Of a stretch of 11,314 nucleotides of DNA, positions 1-4,723 are shown in pieces. A model generated the notes under the pieces. That model saw only the letters and a list, made by a program, of their open reading frames with translations, did not search any database and was not told the origin of the DNA. The position numbers were made by a program, and so were the translations under genes. Within the stretch, counting starts at the first letter, position 1. Every line of letters begins with the position of its first letter. Origin of the DNA: Oscillospiraceae bacterium (GTDB taxonomy: Bacteria; Bacillota; Clostridia; Oscillospirales; Acutalibacteraceae); assembly GCA_031273775.1 (NCBI GenBank), contig JAISRF010000204.1, forward strand, positions 1 to 11,314, in the 5' to 3' direction.

Positions 1-1
1 G

Positions 2-151
2 TATTTCAATTTATCAATGGCAGAGTTTTTTGACGAGGGAACACAGCAACCGTTAAAAGTGAAATCCCTATTAGATGAAATTAAAGGATTGGACGCCGAT
101 TCATTGGACTTGCTGATTGGCACGGCAAAGAAGATGAAGGGAAAGAAATAA
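2..151 (+). CDS. XRE-family regulator, C-terminal part (partial)
   Basis: The reading frame is open from the window edge to TAA at 149-151 and gives 49 residues. It resembles the C-terminal half of the complete XRE-type regulator at 1122-1433: both have an aromatic-Tyr-(F/L)-x-(L/V) start, a (E/D)FFDE motif, and then an acidic, leucine-rich helix ending in a lysine-rich tail (MKGKK here, RLQDK there). In such proteins this part follows the DNA-binding helix-turn-helix and probably mediates dimerisation. The helix-turn-helix itself would lie outside the window, so the family call depends on the paralogue. A strong terminator follows 18 bases downstream, so this is the last gene of its transcript. 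An intact gene beginning upstream is assumed but not seen. Confidence 0.7.
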   Translation, partial: YFNLSMAEFFDEGTQQPLKVKSLLDEIKGLDADSLDLLIGTAKKMKGKK

Positions 152-169
152 CAATCATTCTATTTTTAC

Positions 170-194
170 GGCAGCCTTCGGGCTGTCTTTTTTT
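170..194 (+). terminator. Intrinsic terminator with UUCG tetraloop
   Basis: A 7-bp stem (170-176 with 181-187, including one G-U pair) is closed by a TTCG tetraloop (177-180) and followed directly by seven T (188-194). It ends the rightward partial XRE gene. The opposite strand has no U-tract after the stem, so it should not terminate the leftward gene that ends at 196. Confidence 0.9.
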
Positions 195-195
195 G

Positions 196-720
196 TTATG
201 CAAGGTTTATCACCGGCAGTCCGCGCTCACGGGCGTACTGTACTGTGAATTTCGTTCCGCCGCTTTTACCGTCCCAATAGCATATAAGCTCGGAAGAATG
301 ATTTACAAGGCTTTTGTTTCTTTCGTAATAAATCCCGGAGCGATATTGTTCGGCAACCTTTACGCCTATATCGTGCTGGGCGAACACTTCCCGCGCCCGG
401 CTTATCCAGTCGGGCGTCCAGCATTTTTCGCGGCTGAAAAACTCCGATTTATACGGCGCGACGCTGATAAGCTGAATACGTGGATACAGCTTTTTTAATT
501 CAATAACTTGTAAAGCACAGACCAAATCCCAGCCCGCCATGCAGCCATGAATCATTATCGTTTTACCTCGGTTAATGGCGGCGACAAGCTCCCCGCGCAG
601 GGCGGCGGTCAGCTTTTGCATTTCCGACGTATCAGGATTGCCTTTGCCCGGCAAACGAGAAGGACGGTGTCCCGAAAAGCATAGAGCGCAATCGGGGCTT
701 ATATCGTTTAATGTAACCAT
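196..720 (-). CDS. SLOG-domain protein (DUF1273/YpsA-like)
   Basis: This 174-residue protein has the hallmarks of the DUF1273/YpsA branch of the SLOG superfamily, Rossmann-like folds thought to bind nucleotide-derived ligands. It has CFSGHRPSRLP near residue 14, a second strand-loop IMIHGCMAGWDL around residues 55-66, and a C-terminal Y-x-x-R-N-K-S-L-V-N-x-S followed by CYWDGKSGGT, the usual ligand-pocket segment. The length is typical. The predicted start ATG at 718-720 lies inside the end of the upstream small gene (13-bp overlap, different frame), with only a weak purine-rich ribosome site, which suggests translational coupling. Copies of this family are frequent on clostridial mobile elements, which fits its neighbours. 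SLOG proteins are suspected in stress or nucleotide signalling; no specific role can be read here. Confidence 0.85.
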   Translation of the reverse strand: MVTLNDISPDCALCFSGHRPSRLPGKGNPDTSEMQKLTAALRGELVAAINRGKTIMIHGCMAGWDLVCALQVIELKKLYPRIQLISVAPYKSEFFSREKCWTPDWISRAREVFAQHDIGVKVAEQYRSGIYYERNKSLVNHSSELICYWDGKSGGTKFTVQYARERGLPVINLA

Positions 721-959
721 GCTGCTTTTTTCGGTTCAATGTCCGCTTTTACTCTTTCCGCCATGTAAACTATAAATTCTTCCGCCGTAGGCTTTTGTCC
801 GCTTTGAATATATTCATTCCAAAACGCCCGTACCGTGGGGTCAGGATTGAATCTGGCCGCTTCCATTGCCATCTCGATTTCTTTGATAGCTTCCGCAACA
901 CTAATGCCGTTTTTTCGCGCAACATCCGCTATTGCCTTTGCTCCTTTTGACTTTTTCAA
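708..959 (-). CDS. Small protein with Spo0A-C-like helical domain
   Basis: The 83-residue product is all-helical in appearance. The pattern is A-x-x-N-G-I-S-V-x-E-A-I-K-E-I-E-M-A, then NPDPTVRAFW, then PTAEEFIVYMAERV. This recalls small clostridial proteins annotated with a Spo0A C-terminal-like (helix-turn-helix) domain, where an EAI-x-EI helix precedes NPDP and a W. That family call comes from memory of the pattern and is moderately secure. The start codon is TTG at 957-959, chosen because a strong AAAGGGGG ribosome site lies 8 bases upstream. The gene overlaps the SLOG gene downstream by 13 bp and shares a leftward promoter with it. It may be a DNA-binding regulator or a partner of the SLOG protein. 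Confidence 0.7.
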   Translation of the reverse strand: MKKSKGAKAIADVARKNGISVAEAIKEIEMAMEAARFNPDPTVRAFWNEYIQSGQKPTAEEFIVYMAERVKADIEPKKAAWLH

Positions 960-976
960 AGTATTGTCCCCCTTTG

Positions 977-1052
977 AATTGACGATATTATCGAAAACTA
1001 TTTCTACATTATATCGGATATATCGAAGTAATGCAATACAAATTGACGATAT
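977..1052. promoter_or_regulatory. Operator-like repeats between divergent genes
   Basis: The 12-mer AATTGACGATAT occurs twice, at 977-988 and 1041-1052, 64 bases apart, on either side of the leftward promoter. The first copy continues into CGATATTATCG (983-993), a CGATA-T-TATCG inverted repeat. A further TATCG...TATCG pair lies at 1012-1025 in the promoter spacer. This arrangement is typical of binding sites for an XRE-type repressor. The obvious candidate is the divergent gene at 1122, which would then control both directions. The binding protein is inferred, not shown. Confidence 0.55.
1008..1036 (-). promoter_or_regulatory. Sigma-A promoter for the leftward Spo0A-C-like/SLOG pair
   Basis: Read on the minus strand, TTGCAT (1036-1031) is separated by exactly 17 bases from a perfect TATAAT (1013-1008). 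The spacer carries a TATCG/CGATA-type repeat, so a regulator bound there would block this promoter. The small gene starts about 50 bases downstream. Confidence 0.8.
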
Positions 1053-1121
1053 AAGCGTTAGTATTGAGGTGATATTTTCGTTAAAATAGCAGTATCAACC
1101 GAAACGAGGTGTTTTATAACC

Positions 1122-1433
1122 ATGACCGATCAATTTATCCGCGACAGAATTACCGCACTACGCATAAAAAAGGGTGTTTCAGAATATAAAATGAGCTTGG
1201 ATTTAGGTCACAGCGGTAGCTATGTGAAAAGCATATCCTCCGGCAGATCGCTCCCGCCCTTAAAGGAATTTCTCTACATCTGCGAATACTTGGGCGTCAC
1301 TCCTCGTGATTTTTTTGACGAGGATTTGAAAAATCCGGCTTTGCTCCAACAGGCGATGGACAGCTTGAAAGCATTAAGCGACGATGATATTACGCTGATA
1401 ATGGGGAACATGAAACGCTTGCAAGATAAATAA
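1122..1433 (+). CDS. XRE-family helix-turn-helix transcriptional regulator
   Basis: This complete 103-residue regulator has a helix-turn-helix over about residues 8-62: RITALRIKKGVSEYKMSLDL, a turn, then SYVKSISSGRSLPPLKEFLYI, and the characteristic YLGVTPRDFF. The C-terminal 40 residues form an acidic, leucine-rich helix likely to serve dimerisation, and match the partial protein at the left edge in layout. The start ATG has a GAGGTG ribosome site about 10 bases upstream. It is divergent from the Spo0A-C-like/SLOG pair, with operator-like repeats between them. It is therefore probably an autoregulating repressor of this accessory segment. No clear sigma-A promoter was found for it on the plus strand. 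Confidence 0.88.
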   Translation: MTDQFIRDRITALRIKKGVSEYKMSLDLGHSGSYVKSISSGRSLPPLKEFLYICEYLGVTPRDFFDEDLKNPALLQQAMDSLKALSDDDITLIMGNMKRLQDK

Positions 1434-1439
1434 AAGCAT

Positions 1440-1482
1440 AAAAAAAGAACGGCGGCCGCCCCTTTTTACAGGGCAACCGCCG
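1440..1482 (-). terminator. Intrinsic terminator of the 69-residue helix-turn-helix gene (copy 1)
   Basis: The stem pairs 1471-1482 with 1450-1461 around an 8- to 9-base loop. On the minus strand it forms 12 contiguous pairs including two G-U wobbles; on the plus strand those positions are C/A mismatches. A TTCTTTTTTT tract follows on the minus strand (1449-1440). It lies 17 bases after the leftward stop codon at 1500. The plus strand has only a scattered T-rich tail, so any effect on the converging XRE gene would be weaker. Confidence 0.85.
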
Positions 1483-1499
1483 CATTGATATTATTTGTT

Positions 1500-1709
1500 T
1501 TATTTGCGTTCCTTACTATACCGCGTTTTTCTTAAATCGGGGGGTTTTGGCGTGTTCGCGGGCATTACCCACGCTTTGCCTATCAGATACATTTGCTTTT
1601 TGTATTTTTCCTCTATTTTACCCTCCCGGATAATCTCTTGTACCCGCCGAACGGTAATGCCCCATTTTTCGGCGGCTTCTTTAACGGTCATAATGTCTTT
1701 TCTCGACAA
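1500..1709 (-). CDS. Small helix-turn-helix (excisionase-like) DNA-binding protein
   Basis: The 69-residue product contains MTVKEAAEKWGITVRRVQ followed by an EGKI and a GKAWVMP-x-x-TPKP tail. This is the layout of short MerR/excisionase-like proteins common in clostridial mobile elements: a winged helix-turn-helix, then a (G/K)-x-AW-x-(I/M)P strand, then a proline-rich end. I place the start at TTG (1709-1707) because GAGGTG lies 6 bases upstream and a sigma-A promoter lies directly before it. A longer in-frame start at 1832 would sit upstream of that promoter and run through a terminator hairpin, so it is rejected. The gene forms a self-contained unit of promoter, gene and terminator. No integrase is near, so an excisionase role is only one option; a regulator is equally possible. 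Confidence 0.82.
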   Translation of the reverse strand: MSRKDIMTVKEAAEKWGITVRRVQEIIREGKIEEKYKKQMYLIGKAWVMPANTPKPPDLRKTRYSKERK

Positions 1710-1736
1710 TGCTCTCACCTCGATTTCATAAACAAC

Positions 1737-1765
1737 ATTATACCACTTTACGAGAACAAAAACAA
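1737..1765 (-). promoter_or_regulatory. Sigma-A promoter of the 69-residue helix-turn-helix gene
   Basis: On the minus strand TTGTTT (1765-1760), a 17-base spacer and a perfect TATAAT (1742-1737) are visible. Transcription would begin near 1730, leaving a leader of about 20 bases that contains the GAGGTG ribosome site. This site decides the start codon of the gene. Confidence 0.8.
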
Positions 1766-1767
1766 GT

Positions 1768-1816
1768 AAAAAAAGAAACGCGGCGGCCGCCCCACACATG
1801 GTAGGGCAACCGCCGC
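1768..1816 (-). terminator. Intrinsic terminator, homologous second copy
   Basis: The stem pairs 1804-1816 with 1780-1792. As in copy 1, it has two G-U pairs only on the minus-strand RNA, and it is followed on that strand by GTTTCTTTTTTT (1779-1768). Both arms and the flanking CAATG are nearly identical to copy 1 at 1440-1482; only the loop differs. It sits 6 bases after the stop of a short leftward frame (1823) and just upstream of the next promoter, which it insulates. Confidence 0.82.
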
Positions 1817-1822
1817 ATTGTT

Positions 1823-1921
1823 TTACATACACACCTCTGCCACTTTTCCTTTCGGCGCGTCCGCGCCGGGGATAGCCGACCTTTTTAATTGTTCCGAGAT
1901 GGAAAAGTACGTATAAAACAT
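1823..1921 (-). pseudogene. Possible 3' remnant of a truncated gene
   Basis: A minus-strand frame of 32 codons ends with TAA at 1825-1823, directly before a strong terminator. Its last 24 or so codons (SEQLKRSAIPGADAPKGKV region) are GC-rich and look like a coding tail, while the sequence farther upstream becomes AT-rich and lacks a ribosome site. The likely reading is the 3' end of a larger gene whose body was lost at a junction near 1900. A hairpin (1853-1868, CGGCGCG arms) lies within it. The product is not recognised, and the frame could be chance. Confidence 0.3.
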
Positions 1922-1930
1922 TTTTGAATA

Positions 1931-1959
1931 TTGCTTAATGTTGCTTGATATTGTACTAT
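1931..1959 (+). promoter_or_regulatory. Candidate promoter of the broken sigma-factor gene
   Basis: TTGCTT (1931-1936), a 17-base spacer and TACTAT (1954-1959) form an acceptable sigma-A site in AT-rich DNA about 125 bases before the start codon at 2086. TTGCTT is repeated at 1941-1946. Between this site and the gene there is only AT-rich sequence with a GTTATTA direct repeat near 2055-2067. Confidence 0.4.
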
Positions 1960-2085
1960 AAATAATAAGCAGTTTAGACAGCCTGTTTATTAACTAAAAT
2001 GCTTAAATAAAAAAATTTATTATTGTATGTGGCTTTTTAGTGTGTATGTGAGAGTTATTAGTTATTAGTGAGAGGAGGTTTTTTG

Positions 2086-2627
2086 ATGCCGATACAGTCG
2101 TTTCGCGCGGACGATGGTATCAAGGAAGTAATTGAAAAATACACAAAAATGGTATATGGTATAGCATTAGCTCATGTAAAAAATCGAATTGACGCTGATG
2201 ATGTTTTTCAAGAAGTTTTTTGACTTATTTTCAAAAAAACAAGACATTCAATGATGAAGAACACCGAAAAGCATGGCTTATCAATACCACATTAAATTAT
2301 TGTAAAAGGGTTTTGGGGAGCACATGGCAAAAAAAGACCGTACCCCTTGAAGAATTATCCGATCAAGTTTTTCAATTTGCTTCCGAAGATGAAAACCTCG
2401 TCTACATTGCATTACAAGAGTTGCCTCATAAATATCGCATTATTTTGTATCTCTTTTATTACGAAGGATTGTCTGTTGAAGAAATTAGCAAGGCTTTGAA
2501 AATCAAGACTGGAACCATTCGTATGGTTGGAGTGGTGATACAGAACTTTTTTGAGAAACTCAGTAAAATCAGGGGTTCAAGACAGCTAACAAGCAGTATT
2601 TACACCAATCCCTATGCGCTAATTTAG
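2086..2627 (+). pseudogene. ECF-like sigma-70 factor, interrupted by a frameshift
   Basis: ATG at 2086 follows AGGAGG by 7 bases and opens a frame of 45 residues containing sigma region 2 (KYTKMVYGIALAHVKNRIDADDVFQEVF). That frame stops at TGA 2221-2223. The continuation (LTYFQKNKTF, EEHRKAWLIN and so on) is in the -1 frame and runs to TAG 2625-2627, with region 4 visible as LPHKYRIILYLFYYEGLSVEEISKAL. One base is missing in a run of six T (2216-2221). A seventh T would join both halves into a protein of about 180 residues, normal for a small sigma-70 factor. The end of region 4 after GTIRM departs from the usual pattern and the frame runs into the terminator, so more damage is possible. It may be a dead gene, a sequencing error, or a slippage-controlled gene. 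Confidence 0.85.
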
Positions 2628-2652
2628 GCAAATTGAGCGCATAGGGGTTTTT
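2610..2652 (+). terminator. Intrinsic terminator overlapping the sigma-factor stop codon
   Basis: Eleven perfect pairs (2610-2620 with 2636-2646) extend inward as AATTT/AAATT (2621-2625 with 2630-2634). TTTTT (2648-2652) follows. The TAG stop at 2625-2627 lies in the loop-proximal part, so the last five or so codons are inside the stem. The facing leftward gene has no U-tract on its side. Confidence 0.9.
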
Positions 2653-2676
2653 ATTATTGTCTATGGATGACACAAA

Positions 2677-3210
2677 TTAAGCATACCGCTTATCAATCAA
2701 CCTTGCCTTTTGCAAGGACACAATTAAAATCGGTATCACGATAATTTGTGCAATAATACCCGGAATGGAGGTGATGAACGCCGCTGTTGCCCAAAGCTTA
2801 AACGAATACGCGCCCACGCTGAAAATCAACGCATTTACCATGCCATAAACAATCCGACCGGACAGCATCGCACTAATTAACGCAATACAAATATCCGCAT
2901 AATTGTTTTTTGTCCTCACAAACTGCATCAACAAGGAAGATACCAAACCGTAAACTGCCAACTCACATAACATCCCCGGCAGACTGGCGGCCTGCGGCAT
3001 ACCAATCAGCAGACTGGATAAAATCGGCGTTAGAACGCCGCAGGACAAACCGTATGGAAATCCGCAGATTAAGCCGCACAGCAAAACGGGAATGTGCATC
3101 GGCAATAAAACGCTTCCTGCGTTTGGAACGGCATGGAACGCGAAGGGCAGTACAACGCCGAGTGCGGTGAACACCGCCGAATAAACCATTTTCAAGATGT
3201 TGTTTCTCAT
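2677..3210 (-). CDS. ECF transporter S component (substrate-binding membrane subunit)
   Basis: The 177-residue protein is almost wholly hydrophobic with about five to six membrane segments (roughly residues 8-27, 33-50, 55-70, 80-98, 105-130 and 140-166). The segment MHIPVLLCGLICG followed by YGLSCGVLTPILS (residues 38-65) is typical of ECF S components of the PF12822 type, which capture a vitamin or similar micronutrient and pass it to a shared energising module. No A or T subunit is in the window, so it would rely on one encoded elsewhere. It is the last gene of the leftward block; its ATG is 7 bases after the methyltransferase stop, with a weak GAGAAAGTGAG ribosome site. The substrate cannot be read from the sequence. 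Confidence 0.8.
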   Translation of the reverse strand: MRNNILKMVYSAVFTALGVVLPFAFHAVPNAGSVLLPMHIPVLLCGLICGFPYGLSCGVLTPILSSLLIGMPQAASLPGMLCELAVYGLVSSLLMQFVRTKNNYADICIALISAMLSGRIVYGMVNALIFSVGAYSFKLWATAAFITSIPGIIAQIIVIPILIVSLQKARLIDKRYA

Positions 3211-3217
3211 ATCAAAC

Positions 3218-3799
3218 TCACTTTCTCAGTAATTTGAGCATATAGAAATCGGCGTTGTCAATGAGCAGTTCCGGCGTAAAAAACGGCTCAAATTTGGCCG
3301 CTTCCTGTTCTGCCGGTTCAAGCGGAACAGAAATGCGGGAGACGCATTCTCCGTCATGAACACCGTTGATTTCTTCCTTACAGATACCGTGCGCGATGAC
3401 AAGAAAACCGTCTTTTTTAATGTGCCGCACCAGCTTTTCGACAAACGCCTGCTTGTGGAGAAAATGCGGGTATGCGTTATAGATAATCGCCGCATCCAGC
3501 ATAGGCAGTTCGGCTTTCAGCAAATCCGCGTGAAGGTAGGTAATGCGCGGGTCGGGAAAGAAACCTTTTGCGTGTTTAATCATCTCGGCGGATATGTCCA
3601 CCGCAATCAGCTCTTCCGGCTCGGTTTTCAACAAATGCGCGAACATTACGCCGCGTCCGCAACCGATGTCGGCAACAATCCCGCCGGACGTAAATCCAGC
3701 CAGCGACACGATTTCCTCGCGCCGGTCATATTCATCCGGACAGTCGTTCCAGTTTGCCGCCAGCCGGTCAAAAAAAGTGACGATTTCTGTATTGTTCAT
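3218..3799 (-). CDS. Class I SAM-dependent methyltransferase
   Basis: The 193-residue protein shows the Rossmann methyltransferase motifs in order: VADIGCGRG (residues 42-50, SAM-binding loop), LIAVDIS (64-70, acidic ribose contact) and YNAYPHF (107-113). A hydrophobic strand FLVIAHG and an EEINGVHDGE segment (142-151) follow. That segment recalls a methyltransferase subgroup with a conserved INxxH, though its substrate is unknown to me. It lacks extra domains, so a small-molecule substrate is more likely than DNA. AAGGA lies about 10 bases before the ATG. The gene is 18 bases after the lipoprotein stop and 7 bases before the ECF gene, so the three are co-transcribed. The methyl acceptor may be the transported ligand, which is inference from position alone. 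Confidence 0.85.
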   Translation of the reverse strand: MNNTEIVTFFDRLAANWNDCPDEYDRREEIVSLAGFTSGGIVADIGCGRGVMFAHLLKTEPEELIAVDISAEMIKHAKGFFPDPRITYLHADLLKAELPMLDAAIIYNAYPHFLHKQAFVEKLVRHIKKDGFLVIAHGICKEEINGVHDGECVSRISVPLEPAEQEAAKFEPFFTPELLIDNADFYMLKLLRK

Positions 3800-3817
3800 C
3801 TGTTTCGTTCCTTTCGT

Positions 3818-4723
3818 CTATCCAATTCCATAATAATACACACCGTCTGTTCCCAAAACCTGTTTGCAGACAGTATCCACATCAAAATCCGAAAAAAGAG
3901 CGGGATACATGGCTCGTGCCATATACAGCTTTGCGATGAATCTGCCGTGTTCTGTATTCATCAATTCGCCGGAAAGCAGGATCACCCGGTTGTTTATCAC
4001 AGCGCCAAGACCACCAAAGCCATTGCGGGCAATTAGCCGACTGTATATTGAAGCGGCGGTTTGGGTGTCCTTTTTGCCGCTTCCCAACGTGGACGGGGCA
4101 ACAAATTTCACAATGACCGCCGGATTTTTTCGCATGATCCACTCCGCGCCAACCGTCATCGGGTCATTCCGAAGCTTTTCAGCCACGTTCTGACCGCTGG
4201 TTTCCGCAATTAAACGATGCGGTTCGGAGAGGTTATTCACCGTCAGATAATCGGTTTCCAATTCCATATACACAGTCACCAATTCACCGGGGCAAACCGA
4301 ACCCAAGCCATCGTTTAGCAGCTTGGTATACCGGTCGATAATAATACCGATTGCGCCGCCCTCATCGGATTGCTTTCCGTTGTCACCGCTGTCGCCCGGA
4401 GCCTTTACCGTGTCGCTGCTGTTGTTATCGGTGTTCACCTTTTGCCCGCCGCCATCGCTGATCGAACCGCCATCCGGGGTTTTCGTTTCGGTCGAGGTGC
4501 TTGACTTTGTCTGTTCGGATTCATCGGTTGTTTCCGTCATTTCAGACGGTTTATCCGTATTTTGCGGCTCGGTTTCCGAATCATTGTGTGCGGTTTCGGC
4601 CGCGGTGCTTTGCGCCATGCCCGAATCGTCCACAATCCGCCTGCGGGAGCATCCGGAGGCGGAAAACAGCAGCGCGGCAATCAAGAAAAACAATAAGATT
4701 TCATAGCATCGCTTTTTTTGCAT
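3818..4723 (-). CDS. Lipoprotein with binding-protein-like C-terminal lobe
   Basis: This 301-residue lipoprotein starts MQKKRC, has a hydrophobic stretch (8-20) and a lipobox SASGC with Cys25. Residues 33-122 are a low-complexity linker rich in Ser, Thr, Asp, Glu and Gly. Residues 125-293 look like the C-terminal part of an iron-complex/cobalamin-type ABC binding protein: GQNVAEKL, AEWIMRKNPAVIVKF, an RNGFGGLGAVINNRVILLS strand-turn, and KLYMARAMYPALF before DVDTV. A full binding protein would have a second lobe, absent here. The ATG at 4723 is preferred over an upstream in-frame TTG at 4735 because GGAGGG lies 4 bases before it. The gene overlaps the upstream gene by 23 bp. It probably displays a ligand-binding or scaffold lobe outside the membrane for the neighbouring membrane proteins. 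Confidence 0.8.
   Translation of the reverse strand: MQKKRCYEILLFFLIAALLFSASGCSRRRIVDDSGMAQSTAAETAHNDSETEPQNTDKPSEMTETTDESEQTKSSTSTETKTPDGGSISDGGGQKVNTDNNSSDTVKAPGDSGDNGKQSDEGGAIGIIIDRYTKLLNDGLGSVCPGELVTVYMELETDYLTVNNLSEPHRLIAETSGQNVAEKLRNDPMTVGAEWIMRKNPAVIVKFVAPSTLGSGKKDTQTAASIYSRLIARNGFGGLGAVINNRVILLSGELMNTEHGRFIAKLYMARAMYPALFSDFDVDTVCKQVLGTDGVYYYGIG

Noticed and set aside
1710..1832. N-terminal extension of the small helix-turn-helix protein, starting with a Cys-rich segment at 1832
   Set aside because: The extension runs through the copy-2 terminator hairpin and lies upstream of a perfect promoter; the GAGGTG site and family length support the TTG at 1709.
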